A DNA stretch of 59,262 nt, from positions 1-59,262 of the forward strand of contig JAEYPM010000043.1 in the NCBI GenBank assembly GCA_023410675.1, read 5' to 3'. Below, one piece after another: positions 35,281-44,413 of this stretch. The stretch comes from Bacillota bacterium (GTDB lineage Bacteria > Bacillota > Clostridia > Lachnospirales > Cellulosilyticaceae). The translations under genes were made by a program, and so were the position numbers. Below the pieces are notes generated by a model that saw only the letters and a list, made by a program, of their open reading frames with translations, ran no database searches and was not told the origin of the DNA. Each line of letters begins with the position of its first letter. Positions within the stretch are counted from its first letter, which is position 1.

Positions 35281-35315
35281 TTCATTGAAAGAAAAATCAG
35301 TTAGGGGGATAAGCA

Positions 35316-36178
35316 ATGCCATTTACTATTGTCCGTCAGGATTCAACCTACCCGCTAAGTTTGTCATCCATGCGGCAGGCCCCATCTATCGGGAGTGGAA
35401 CAAGAATCAAAATGAAAAGCATCTTTTCAATGCTTATACAAATTCCCTTATAAGAGCTGTTGATAATCAGTGCAAAAGTATAGCATTTCCAATGATTTCA
35501 AGTGGCATTTATGGGTATCCAAAAAATGAAGCCCTTCAAGTAGCTACAAAAGCAATTCAAGATTTTCTTCTTGACCGTGACATTGATGTGACACTAGTGG
35601 TGTTTGATAAATCCTCATTTGCTGTAAGTAAAGAACTACTCGGCAACGTTGAAAGCTATATAGATGAGCATTACGTTGACACACATCAATTAAAAAGATG
35701 TATACAGCGTGATAGACAGCACCAAGCACTATATGAAGCAGAAGAACAGGTTAGTGAATACATTGAAACGCTTTCCAAGCAGATGCCAGCTCCAGCTGTA
35801 AGTGCTCCTGTTTTGCTTGATGATCTGATAGGCAATCTTGATGAGTCATTTTCACAGATGCTCTTTCGTCTAATCGATGCAAAGGGAATGACGGATGTGG
35901 AAGTTTATAAGCGTGCAAACCTTGACCGAAAGTTGTTTTCCAAAATTAGAAGTAACAAAGATTATATGCCAAGCAAGAGAACGGCTATTGCTCTTGCAGT
36001 GGCACTTGAATTGTCACTTGAGGAAACAGATACCTTTTTGGAGCGAGCAGGCTACGCACTCTCCCATGCTGTCAAGTTTGATGTTATCGTGGAATATTTC
36101 CTTATAAATAAAAAATACAACATATTTGAAATAAATGAAGTATTATTTGAATATGATCAACCACTACTAGGAGGCTGA
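35316..36178 (+). pseudogene. Macro-domain protein with helical C-terminus, 5' deletion and frameshift
   Basis: AGGGGG and ATG 35316 begin MPFTIVRQD, the usual start of these macro-domain proteins. After about nine codons, near 35340, the sequence jumps in a different frame to GFNLPAKFVIHAAGPIYREW, which is normally about residue 70. The lost part holds the ADP-ribose-binding N-terminal strands. The second frame then runs open for about 280 residues: the rest of the macro domain (FPMISSGIYGYPKNEAL), a linker, and a helical domain resembling an XRE-type repressor (SFSQMLFRLIDAKGMTDVEVYKRANL). An alternative start in the second frame is TTG 35285, with no SD. A functional macro domain is unlikely. 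Confidence 0.8.
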
Positions 36179-36180
36179 GA

Positions 36181-36297
36181 GTGTATATTTGCAATGAGCC
36201 TATTTGTGATCTTGTTTGTGATTTTTGCTTCTTTTGTGCACACAACGAAAATGGGGGTCCTAAGTATTGCATGAACAACAACCCAAATGTCGCTTGA
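36181..36297 (+). CDS. 38-residue Cys-rich small protein between macro and VWA genes
   Basis: AGGAGG at 36169-36174 lies 6 nt before GTG 36181; the frame closes at TGA 36297. The peptide begins MYICNEPICDLVCDFCFFCA and continues HNENGGPKYCMNNNPNVA. It has six cysteines, C4, C9, C13, C16, C19 and C30, spaced like a small zinc or iron-sulfur knuckle, and a 'GGPKYC' turn. It starts 2 nt after the macro gene's stop. The Shine-Dalgarno, tight spacing and Cys pattern make a real gene likely. I do not recognise a family. Confidence 0.65.
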   Translation: MYICNEPICDLVCDFCFFCAHNENGGPKYCMNNNPNVA

Positions 36298-36365
36298 AAA
36301 GCGACCCATACATCTTATGATATTGTTATCCTTAAGACATAAAAATCTTAAGGGGGAATTTCTCA

Positions 36366-37046
36366 ATGAAAAAAGGATTAACTGAATTAGTATTTATATT
36401 GGACAAAAGTGGCTCAATGAGTGGGCTAGAAGCAGATACTATTGGCGGGTACAATTCAATGCTCACAAAACAACAATCAGTAGAGGGGGAATGCCGTATC
36501 ACAACGGTGCTTTTTAATAACACCTATGAAATGCTCCATGATCGTCTGGACATTAGAGCAGTTCATGGAATTACGGAGAAAGAATATCAAGTTGGTGGTT
36601 CGACTGCACTTCTTGATGCAATTGGTAGCACAATTCACAAAATAATCAATGTACAGAAACACACGGCTAAGGATTATAGTACCAAAAAAGTGATGTTTGT
36701 GATTATTACAGACGGTGAAGAGAATGCCAGCAGGGAATACAATGCCGAAAAGGTCAAAGATCAGATTGAAAGACAAAAAAAGAAATATGGTTGGGAGTTT
36801 ATCTTCCTAGGAGCGAATATTGATGCGGTGCAGACTGCTGGACGCTTTGGAATTAATCCTGATAGGACTGTTGATTATCTTGCTGACAGTAGGGGAACAG
36901 AGCTGAATTTTAAGGCAATGGCACGTGCTGTGGCAACATTCCGTGAAGAGGGGACTGTTGATGAAGCTTGCTTAGAAGAAATACGTAAAGATGTAAAGCA
37001 ACGGGCAGGTCGTCACAAGGAAAAATTAAATGACTCTTTATTGTGA
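36366..37046 (+). CDS. VWA-domain protein
   Basis: A cytosolic von Willebrand type A domain of 226 residues. The MIDAS metal site is complete: DKSGSMSG (residues 13-20), the Thr in GGSTALLD and the Asp in ITDGEEN. There is no signal peptide or membrane segment. The C-terminal 60 residues are helical and charged. It is the third member of the macro / Cys-rich / VWA cluster, though 68 nt separate it from the small gene. VWA proteins of this kind usually act as adaptors that bind a partner through the metal. The partner here is unknown. Confidence 0.9.
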   Translation: MKKGLTELVFILDKSGSMSGLEADTIGGYNSMLTKQQSVEGECRITTVLFNNTYEMLHDRLDIRAVHGITEKEYQVGGSTALLDAIGSTIHKIINVQKHTAKDYSTKKVMFVIITDGEENASREYNAEKVKDQIERQKKKYGWEFIFLGANIDAVQTAGRFGINPDRTVDYLADSRGTELNFKAMARAVATFREEGTVDEACLEEIRKDVKQRAGRHKEKLNDSLL

Positions 37047-37217
37047 GATGAAAAGTAGATTGACTTTTCGTAATATTATTAGTTAATAATTTGTTATTTG
37101 TTACTAATTAAAATAAAAAATGATTAATAGCATTATGGTATATTGACATTTGCATACATAGAATGTAATAATTTAGATATATATGTCGATAACCTACATA
37201 GAGAGGTGGTAATGTCT

Positions 37218-39281
37218 ATGAAGATAAAGCTATTAATCACATATTTATTATGTTTTATATTAATGGCAAGCCCGACTTATGCAACATATTCACAAATGCA
37301 AAATGAGTTCAATAATGAGACATTACCAAGAAGATTTTTGGGTATTAATTTGTCAGATGTCTTAGCAGATCCAATGAGTGCAATAGATAAAGCACAACAA
37401 GCCTTAGAAACGGACAATTTAACGGATGACATGCTCCTTGATGGGTATTTAGTATTAGGCTATGCGTATTGGTGGATTGCAGATATGGAAACTGCAAAGA
37501 CATGGATTGATAAGTTTGATGCATTAGCTCAGACGACCCACTCCCCGAGTCGTGAAATGGCATCTGATTTGCTATATGTATTATACTATAAAGATATCGG
37601 AGAGTTGGATACAGCAAGATCTACTGCTAAGAGTGCATTAGAGCGTTATGAAGGTATTAAGAATCAAGGTGATCCTAATGTGCGTTATTTTGCCATGATG
37701 ATTTCAGAAAAAATGGCAATCATCCAAGTCATAGATGGTGAATTATATAACGCTGCCAATCACTTATTAGAGGTGATGGACTACTATGAAGCTATTCAAG
37801 AATATGGACTGGAAATTAACACAATTAATAATCTCATGGTTTTGTATACCACGCGAAAAGACTACAATAAGGCTTTAACATATGCTGAAAAAGGATTAGA
37901 AATAGCTAGAAATCAAAAAGATATTGGGGCACAAATACTCATTATGACGAATATTATGCAGTGCTGGATTGAACTTGACCAAACCTTTGATTATGAAATG
38001 GAAATACATGAATTGAAAGGTTTACTTGACGATTATGATTCACCATGGCATCAATATGCAGGTTATTCTGTTATAGCACTGACATATTTAAAATATGAGC
38101 AGTACGAGAAAGCAAAAGAGTACGGCAAGTTAAGTGCTGAATATGCAGAGCAAAGTGATGATATGTATGGTAAGTATTCTTCACTGGTTATTGAAGCTGC
38201 TGCATCAGCTTATATGGGTGACTATGATAAAGGTACATCACAAATACAAGAGTACTTAGCTATATTAGAAGACTATGTTGAAGATGTAGATCTATTTAGA
38301 GAAATACTTGCAGATGTCTATCAGTATGGTGGAGATTATGAGAAGGCTTTAGAAATATATAAGACCCTCCAAAAAAGAACTGAGACATTTTTCTTAGATG
38401 AAAGACAAAGAGATATTGATGAACTTGAAATCATTTATGAAACAAATAAAAAAGAGCAAGAAATTCTAAAATTGTCTTCTGAAAATGAAATAAGATCCAT
38501 TAAAATGGAGAATCAAAGGGCTAAACAGAGGTATATTTTAATTGCATCAGGCATTATGTTTTTTATTATGATTGTATTAATTGTTCAATCTCTTAAAGCC
38601 CGTAAAGTTAACCAAAAGCTTAAAATGTTAAATGACAAGCTAAGTGAGATTTCAATTAAAGATTCACTAACAGGATTATATAACAGGCACTACCTAATTT
38701 CTCAGATAGATGATGAAATAGCAGAGCTAAGAAAAAAGACGTCAAGAGACAGCATGATTATAGATAAGTTGGTATTTTTCATGATTGATATTGACTTTTT
38801 CAAGAATGTGAATGATAAATATGGGCATTTTGCTGGAGATGAAGTTTTAAAAGAGTTTGCATCAAGACTCATTCATTTATTTAATACATCTGATCTTGTA
38901 GTTCGTTGGGGTGGAGAAGAATTTCTTGTAATGGCAAAAGATATAACCCAGGAAGAAGCACATATTTTTGCTAACAAGATTAGAACCTGCATCAAGCAAA
39001 CGCCTTTTATTACACAAGACCAAACGATTAATATAACATGTTCTATTGGCTATTGCACCTATCCATTTTTCAAAAATGACACAAATAGTCTTTCATGGGA
39101 ACATGCAGTACAGCTTGCAGATAAAGCCTTATATAAGGCAAAAAAAGATGGAAGAGACACAGTAGTTGGTATTTCTAACAGTGATGATGCTAATGAGAAG
39201 CAAGCTGAGAAAGTTATAATAGAAGATCGAGAAAAGGCCATTGAATTAGGGATATTAAAGTATATTAGTCTCGCTAATTGA
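37218..39281 (+). CDS. Exported TPR sensor with GGDEF diguanylate cyclase
   Basis: A protein of 687 residues. Signal peptide 1-24 (LLITYLLCFILMASPTYA), then about 350 residues of TPR-like helical repeats outside the cell (for example 'GYLVLGYAYWWIADMETAK' and 'GGDYEKALEIYKTLQKR'), a coiled-coil stretch, one TM helix near 435-457 (YILIASGIMFFIMIVLIVQ), and a cytoplasmic GGDEF domain. The active site GGEEF is near 565-569, and DIDFFKNVNDKYGHFAGD is intact, so c-di-GMP synthesis is expected. ATG 37218 suits GAGGTGG upstream better than ATG 37212 or the earlier frame start at 37143. An EAL protein follows at 39799. Confidence 0.92.
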   Translation: MKIKLLITYLLCFILMASPTYATYSQMQNEFNNETLPRRFLGINLSDVLADPMSAIDKAQQALETDNLTDDMLLDGYLVLGYAYWWIADMETAKTWIDKFDALAQTTHSPSREMASDLLYVLYYKDIGELDTARSTAKSALERYEGIKNQGDPNVRYFAMMISEKMAIIQVIDGELYNAANHLLEVMDYYEAIQEYGLEINTINNLMVLYTTRKDYNKALTYAEKGLEIARNQKDIGAQILIMTNIMQCWIELDQTFDYEMEIHELKGLLDDYDSPWHQYAGYSVIALTYLKYEQYEKAKEYGKLSAEYAEQSDDMYGKYSSLVIEAAASAYMGDYDKGTSQIQEYLAILEDYVEDVDLFREILADVYQYGGDYEKALEIYKTLQKRTETFFLDERQRDIDELEIIYETNKKEQEILKLSSENEIRSIKMENQRAKQRYILIASGIMFFIMIVLIVQSLKARKVNQKLKMLNDKLSEISIKDSLTGLYNRHYLISQIDDEIAELRKKTSRDSMIIDKLVFFMIDIDFFKNVNDKYGHFAGDEVLKEFASRLIHLFNTSDLVVRWGGEEFLVMAKDITQEEAHIFANKIRTCIKQTPFITQDQTINITCSIGYCTYPFFKNDTNSLSWEHAVQLADKALYKAKKDGRDTVVGISNSDDANEKQAEKVIIEDREKAIELGILKYISLAN

Positions 39282-39310
39282 TATAAATAGACAAGTATGG
39301 GTTCAAATCA

Positions 39311-39363
39311 AAGGTTTTCAGAGTTTCGGTTAGAATAACCGATTGCTGGAAGCCTTATTTTTT
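39311..39363 (+). terminator. Terminator after the GGDEF gene
   Basis: A nested hairpin: inner CGGTTA-GAA-TAACCG and outer AAGGTTTTCAG/CTGGAAGCCTT, followed by ATTTTTT. Arms lie at 39311-39332 and 39336-39356. Confidence 0.7.
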
Positions 39364-39798
39364 ATCCTAATATCAGGGATTTATTCAAAAATATAGATAA
39401 GTTTCTTTTGGATGAGTAGATAAAATAACTTAAATATAGATGATGAAGAAAAATAGTGCAAAATGTCGAAAAACATAATAAATATATGCGTATTGTAGTG
39501 AATTTGCACATATGGTACAATAAAAATATATAATTCATAAAAAATAGATCCATGAATAGTGGCAATCTTTTTTAGGAGAGAGTATTACTTAACAAATAAG
39601 GCTGTAAGCCAAGTTAGGACAATGAGTATACTATAAAAAATACTTGATGCAGAGAAAAGTAGAAAAACCGATTGAAATTATTGTGAAGGGGAATTCGGGG
39701 CAGTCTACCTAATCTTGTTGACGAAACATAAAACATAGTAAGGCGATATTAGTTATTCTAAGATTCGCAAGTTTCAACAATGAGAGGAGAAATAGTTT
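39364..39798. other. Intergenic stretch before the EAL gene
   Basis: 435 bases, AT-rich, without a convincing ORF. I looked for a c-di-GMP riboswitch consensus because the next gene degrades c-di-GMP, and did not find one. Short inverted segments around 39598-39620 (AGGCTGTAAGCC) are too small to call. GAGAGGAG at 39781-39788 is the SD of the EAL gene. Confidence 0.4.
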
Positions 39799-41436
39799 AT
39801 GCGTATAAAAATCAAAAGAGGGGATAAAAATAGCCGATCGAGTTTAATTATAATTCTATTGATAAGTATTCTAATTGTCGCGGTCATATATTTTGTCTAT
39901 GGTACAGGCGGAACGAAAAAGGTATTTGTACACTTAATGTATATTCCAATCATTTTATCTTCCATATTTGGAGGAGCTTTTGTTGGTTTAACGGTAGGCA
40001 TGCTTTGTGGTTTATTGGTAGGGCCTTTCATGCCTCTTGATGTGTCTAATGGTATTATGCAGGATCCAATAAATTGGATCTCTCGGTTATTTATTTTTTC
40101 ATTGATTGGTTTTATATCAGGATATATGATTGACAGAATAAATAAGTTAAATAGAGAGAGACAAGAAAGAAATCTAAAAAGCCCTTTTTATAACCTTCCT
40201 AATCTACAGAAGCTCTTACATGATATTGAAGACAGAGTCAACTTAAAAGAGAATTTTAAACTCATATCAATTAAGTTAACCAACTTGCAAGAAATAGAAA
40301 AATATGTTGATAATAAACTTGTATTTGATATAGTTGATAACTTGGCGAACAAGTTAATACATTGTTGTCAGAGAGAAGCTATTTATTCCTATGAAAAAGA
40401 TGAACTCATTTTACTTGTATGTGAGACTTGTGATGGCGGTTATGAAGATAAAGCTAAAACGATTTTGGATGATTATTTTGCTTCTCCTATTTCCATGAAC
40501 GGGTATAAAATCAGAGTAGCATTAAAAGTAGGCTTTTATGTATATCAAGGTGAGGAGAATTCACCAATTGGAATATACAACAAAGCTCGTATAGCTTATG
40601 AACAAGGTGAAGCCAAGGAATCAGGTATTTATTATTATGATGACAATTTAGCAAGCAAAAGAAGAGAGATACAGAATATTACTGGAGAGTTATTTGAATC
40701 TATTGAGCGTGGTGAATTGTATGTCATGTATCAGCCTAAAATTGACATCATAAACAATAAGATTTCAGGTGTTGAAGCATTAGTGAGATGGAAAAGAAAT
40801 GGTAATGAAATTGTTATGCCCAATACCTTTATTCCTATAGCGGAAGAGATTGGTTTTATCACTAAAATTTCAAAGTTTGTTTTTGACAATATGACAACAC
40901 AGATGAAAATTTGGGACAGTAAAGGCATGCATATTAAGTGGGCTATTAACACATCTGTACATGATCTAAGTGATGATAACTATATTTCATGGACTAAAGA
41001 TATCATTGCGAGCAAAAATGTTAATTCATCTGATATTGAAATTGAAATAACAGAAAGGGTTATAGCCTATGATGATACAACATTAATAGATAAAATGCTT
41101 TTACTAAAAGAAAGTGGACATCCCATTTCTATTGATGATTTTGGAACAGGGTACAACTCGCTAAAAAGTATAGGCGAAATACCCTTTGATAAACTAAAAA
41201 TTGATAAATACTTTATAAATAGAATTAATAAACCTGAAATGTCAGAACTGATAAAACTCATTATAGAATACGCCCATACATTTGGCAAAATAATTATCGC
41301 TGAAGGTGTTGAGACTGAGGAGCAACTAAATATACTTAAAAGACTAAAGTGTGATGTAGTTCAAGGATACTATTATAGTAAGCCACTATTACCAGAAGAC
41401 TTAGAAAAATTTTACATAAATTTTATTAAAGAATAG
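39799..41436 (+). CDS. Membrane EAL-domain c-di-GMP phosphodiesterase
   Basis: A protein of 545 residues. Residues 14-115 hold about four TM helices (LIIILLISILIVAVIYFVY; FVHLMYIPIILSSIFGGAF; VGMLCGLLVGPF; LFIFSLIGFISGYMID). Residues about 125-290 are a degenerate GGDEF-like domain without a GGDEF site. The EAL domain (about 300-540) has the catalytic set: EALVRW (Glu326), the Asn of INTSVHDL, EITERV, DDFGTG, KIDKYF and AEGVET. It should hydrolyse c-di-GMP and counter the GGDEF protein upstream. A strong terminator follows. Confidence 0.93.
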   Translation: MRIKIKRGDKNSRSSLIIILLISILIVAVIYFVYGTGGTKKVFVHLMYIPIILSSIFGGAFVGLTVGMLCGLLVGPFMPLDVSNGIMQDPINWISRLFIFSLIGFISGYMIDRINKLNRERQERNLKSPFYNLPNLQKLLHDIEDRVNLKENFKLISIKLTNLQEIEKYVDNKLVFDIVDNLANKLIHCCQREAIYSYEKDELILLVCETCDGGYEDKAKTILDDYFASPISMNGYKIRVALKVGFYVYQGEENSPIGIYNKARIAYEQGEAKESGIYYYDDNLASKRREIQNITGELFESIERGELYVMYQPKIDIINNKISGVEALVRWKRNGNEIVMPNTFIPIAEEIGFITKISKFVFDNMTTQMKIWDSKGMHIKWAINTSVHDLSDDNYISWTKDIIASKNVNSSDIEIEITERVIAYDDTTLIDKMLLLKESGHPISIDDFGTGYNSLKSIGEIPFDKLKIDKYFINRINKPEMSELIKLIIEYAHTFGKIIIAEGVETEEQLNILKRLKCDVVQGYYYSKPLLPEDLEKFYINFIKE

Positions 41437-41456
41437 GATTTGAAAGAGAACTAAAA

Positions 41457-41509
41457 ACCCCCCTATAATTGAGTTAGATCTGATGATCCAAAATCAATTA
41501 TAGGGGGGT
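41457..41509 (+). terminator. Strong terminator after the EAL gene
   Basis: Perfect 16-bp arms at 41457-41472 (ACCCCCCTATAATTGA) and 41494-41509 with a 21-nt loop. A six-G/six-C run makes the base very stable. The T-tract afterwards is weak (AATTT). Confidence 0.75.
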
Positions 41510-41621
41510 AATTTAATGATATAATCGCAAATGAAATCAAGTACTTTTTTCTGTTATTCTATATGATATAGGTAGATGGTCGAAAGAGTGAAAGGGGTAA
41601 TGTCAAAGTGGCACAAGTGCA

Positions 41622-41979
41622 TACAGGAAACTTGCTTTTGCTCTAAAAGATATCTGTGACACGGATAACAGTATTTTGAATATTGCTGTGAAGTATGGAT
41701 TTTCCTCTCATGAAGCATTTGCCCGAGCGTTTAAGGACTCTGACCTTAATAGAGGTTCCAAAAGGCGAGTATATTGTTTTTGAACATGGTCCATTTGATC
41801 GTGAAACAGAAAGCCAGAGTGTAGAAGCAAAAATTGAATTAGCCATGAAATCATTTGATTATGAAAACAGTGGCTATCGTTTGGATTTGGCTCCTGGCAG
41901 AGTATTTTATTTCTATTATGATAGCGAGCGATTTTTTAAATATATTAGGCCAGTATATAAAACAGAGGGCACTAATTAA
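41622..41979 (+). pseudogene. AraC-GyrI-type regulator remnant with deletion
   Basis: One frame from 41622 codes for YRKLAFALKDICDTDNSILNIAVKYGFSSHEAFARAFK, the second HTH of an AraC DNA-binding domain. Near 41740 the reading continues in another frame (LTLIEVPKGEYIVFEHGPFDRETE ... RVFYFYYDSERFFKYIRPV), which is the last part of a GyrI-like ligand domain. The first HTH and about 100 or more residues between the two parts are absent. Another AraC-GyrI gene at 49347 has suffered a comparable loss. Confidence 0.75.
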
Positions 41980-42007
41980 GCATAACTTATTTTGTCTTGA
42001 TTTTTGA

Positions 42008-42199
42008 GATCCAACGAGTTCTTGCAGTATCTTATTTGATGAGAATATTGCAGAAACCAAAGGTATACGAACATATGATGACGACCATATAAAAAAATAT
42101 GAAAGTACATTTAACGTTATGTTTGAAACAAGTGGAAAGTTATGGTTACAGAAGACAAAAGGGCATTTTATTAGAACAGGAAGAATATTAAAGCTATAG
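42008..42199 (+). pseudogene. Unidentified coding remnant
   Basis: An open frame without a start from 42008 to TAG 42199 codes for '...DENIAETKGIRTYDDDHIKKY' and 'ESTFNVMFETSGKLWLQKTKGHF'. The sequence is protein-like in composition but has no SD or start, so I treat it as the 3' end of a deleted gene. I do not recognise it. It is convergent with the MATE gene. Confidence 0.3.
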
Positions 42200-42238
42200 T
42201 AGGTCATTCTATCCCAACTTTAGATTTGAGCAAGAATC

Positions 42239-42281
42239 AAAAATCCTGTAAAGCCATATGAAGATGCTTTACAGGATTTTT
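42239..42281. terminator. Bidirectional terminator at the 3' end of the MATE gene
   Basis: Perfect 16-bp arms, 42239-42254 and 42266-42281, with A-run and T-run on either side, which work as terminator for both strands. It lies 10 bp from the MATE stop. Confidence 0.8.
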
Positions 42282-42291
42282 ATGCATAAAA

Positions 42292-43647
42292 TTATGCATC
42301 TGGGGTGACTAGTTCACTTTTTTTGAGAATCAACAGAAGCAATATCCCTGCAAGTGAGAGGGTTATTGTATCTGAAATTGGTTGTGCCCAAAGTAACCCC
42401 TTGAATGAAAAGCGATTACTAAGTAAAAACAAAAGTGGGATATAGAATAGACCTTGACGGGCAATTGACAATATCAGTGAGGCTTTAGCCTTTCCGAATG
42501 CCTGTATAGTAGTGGAAGCAAGCATTTGTGGACCAAGCACTAAGAATGACCACATATAGATTGTCAAGACAGTCACACCTTCAGTTATGACCCCTGGCAG
42601 AGGCGTAAAGATGTTAATTAGGTTAGATGCAAATATTCCAAATAGGATGGTCAGCACGATGCCTATGGCTGCTGTCATAAGCATACCTTCTCTTATTATG
42701 CCCTTTACACGAGGGAAATTCTTTGAGCCATAATTATAGCCCACAAGTGGTTGGCAGCCTGCTGCAAAGCCCATGAAAATAAATGTTCCAATATACATTA
42801 GTTTTGCAGCGACGCCCATGCCAGCCACCGCATTTTCTCCGTATGGCTTTGCAAGGTTGTTGCAGACGATCATTGCACCACTCATTAAGAACTGACTGAG
42901 TGCGGCAGGAATACCAATGCCAAAGGTTTGTCCCCATATTTTCTTGTCGCCAGAAATGAATTTTAATTTGAATTTTACTAGAGATTTATTGGATAGATAA
43001 TAATACATGTAATAGCAAAGTGCAGCAGTGTTGCCTAAAACTGTGGCAACTGCAGCACCTCCGATACCCATATCAAAACCGAAGATGAATAAAGGGTCAA
43101 GGATGACATTAACCACAGTTCCTATCAGCATTCCAGTCATGGATGGCATGATTGCACCCTCGCTACGAAGAAGCTGACCACCAGCGTAGTTAAGCATGAC
43201 TGGGATTGTTCCAATAAACATAATATATGCATAACTATATGCATATGGATACACCGCTTCTGTAGCACCGAGCATAGTGATAAAAGGCTTTAAAAATATA
43301 AGACCTACTGCCATCACTAGGATACCTAGTCCAGTGGTAATGGCTATGCCTGTTGATAGCGTTTTGTTTGCGGATTGATTATCTTTTTTACCAAGGCAGC
43401 GTGAGATATAGGAAGCAGAACCTGTGCTAACGATTGTAGCGATTGCCATCATCAGCATAAAAATTGGTGTTGTTATATTCGCAGCAGCAAGCTGATTGGG
43501 GTCGCCGAGCTTGCCGACAAAGAATGTATCAACGAGATTATAGAGTACCTGTACCATCATGCCGAGGACAACAGGTATTGACATTTTTAATATGGCTTTT
43601 CTAACTGGGGTATTACTCATTAATTCTGTTTGTTTATTTGAAGTCAT
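42292..43647 (-). CDS. MATE-family multidrug efflux transporter
   Basis: A NorM/DinF-type exporter of 451 residues with 12 TM helices. The N-terminal 'MSIPVVLGMMVQVLYNLVDTFFVGKLGD' is the MATE signature, and the first-helix-pair pattern repeats in the second half (FGIGIPAALSQFLMSGAMIV). It exports cationic drugs using Na+ or H+. The start at 43647 follows GGAGG and shares ATGA with the marR stop, giving a 4-nt overlap. The frame extends further to 43674, but that would lie deeper within marR. MarR probably represses it. Confidence 0.94.
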   Translation of the reverse strand: MTSNKQTELMSNTPVRKAILKMSIPVVLGMMVQVLYNLVDTFFVGKLGDPNQLAAANITTPIFMLMMAIATIVSTGSASYISRCLGKKDNQSANKTLSTGIAITTGLGILVMAVGLIFLKPFITMLGATEAVYPYAYSYAYIMFIGTIPVMLNYAGGQLLRSEGAIMPSMTGMLIGTVVNVILDPLFIFGFDMGIGGAAVATVLGNTAALCYYMYYYLSNKSLVKFKLKFISGDKKIWGQTFGIGIPAALSQFLMSGAMIVCNNLAKPYGENAVAGMGVAAKLMYIGTFIFMGFAAGCQPLVGYNYGSKNFPRVKGIIREGMLMTAAIGIVLTILFGIFASNLINIFTPLPGVITEGVTVLTIYMWSFLVLGPQMLASTTIQAFGKAKASLILSIARQGLFYIPLLFLLSNRFSFKGLLWAQPISDTITLSLAGILLLLILKKSELVTPDA

Positions 43648-44090
43648 CTTTTTTTTTCCTCCATTTCTATACACTTTTGATTAATCTCTTTTGCTTTTTC
43701 AAGTAAACGTATGCAGTAGTTATGAAACTGCTTTTTTTCATCATCTGACAAACATGATTCTATGTTTTGGAACCACTCATCATATACATCCACGACATCT
43801 GCAATCGTTTCCTTACCTGCACTAGTAATATTCAAGATATTTTTACGCCTGTTATCAGGATTTTGGATACGCTCAATAAGCCCTCTTTTTTCAAGGGACA
43901 AAATAGCTTTCGCTACTGTGGTCTTATCCAGCATAAGGAAATTTGCAATCATATCCTGATAAGCATCACTGTGGAAATAGAGAAATGTGCAGATTTTATG
44001 CTCTGTATCAGATACGCCAACTTCTCGTATTTTAGTGTGGCTATATCTTTTTGCGTATTTTAAAAGTAAATTTATTGTATTAAAATCCAT
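43644..44090 (-). CDS. MarR-family repressor
   Basis: A protein of 148 residues with a MarR winged helix ('DMIANFLMLDKTTVAKAILSLEKRGLIERIQNPDNRRKNILNIT'; the wing has DNRRKN). It begins with ATG 44090 behind AAGGAG and ends overlapping the MATE start. The palindrome at 44121-44136 lies just past the promoter and is the probable operator, so the operon would be induced by a substrate of the pump. Confidence 0.93.
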   Translation of the reverse strand: MDFNTINLLLKYAKRYSHTKIREVGVSDTEHKICTFLYFHSDAYQDMIANFLMLDKTTVAKAILSLEKRGLIERIQNPDNRRKNILNITSAGKETIADVVDVYDEWFQNIESCLSDDEKKQFHNYCIRLLEKAKEINQKCIEMEEKKR

Positions 44091-44120
44091 TGATTACTCC
44101 TTTATGGTTGAAATATAAAC

Positions 44121-44170
44121 AGTTGAATATGCAACTATTAAAGTTTAAGTCTTTTTTCTGTGGTTGTCAA
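44121..44170 (-). promoter_or_regulatory. marR-MATE promoter and operator
   Basis: On the minus strand TTGACA (44170-44165), 17-nt spacer, TAAACT (44147-44142) form a promoter. AGTTG-N6-CAACT at 44121-44136 lies over the transcription start side. Repressor there would block early transcription. Confidence 0.65.
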
Positions 44171-44413
44171 TAACATTTAGATACTAAAAGCTTTTTTCTA
44201 GGATTTACTATTTATACCGTACATGACTCAAAAATCACTTATATTTTATTAATGGGAGATGTCAAACACTTGTAAACAGACTTTATTAGTGCTATTCTAT
44301 TTTTGTTGATGTAATATATAAAACTTGGAGATAATTTGAAATTTAATGTAATAGTTAAATAAAATAGTAAGTAAGCAAAAAAATTACATTTATATTAATA
44401 CATGGGGAGGGGA
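44171..44413. other. Intergenic spacer between divergent marR and the lipoprotein gene
   Basis: AT-rich, with no ORF of interest. It must hold the promoter of the lipoprotein-DnaJ pair; a possible -10 lies in 44305-44320 (ATGTAATATATAAA), but the -35 is not clear. Nothing else is seen. Confidence 0.3.

Noticed and set aside
39364..39798. c-di-GMP riboswitch before the EAL gene
   Set aside because: Neither the class I core nor the class II pseudoknot pattern is recognisable by eye.
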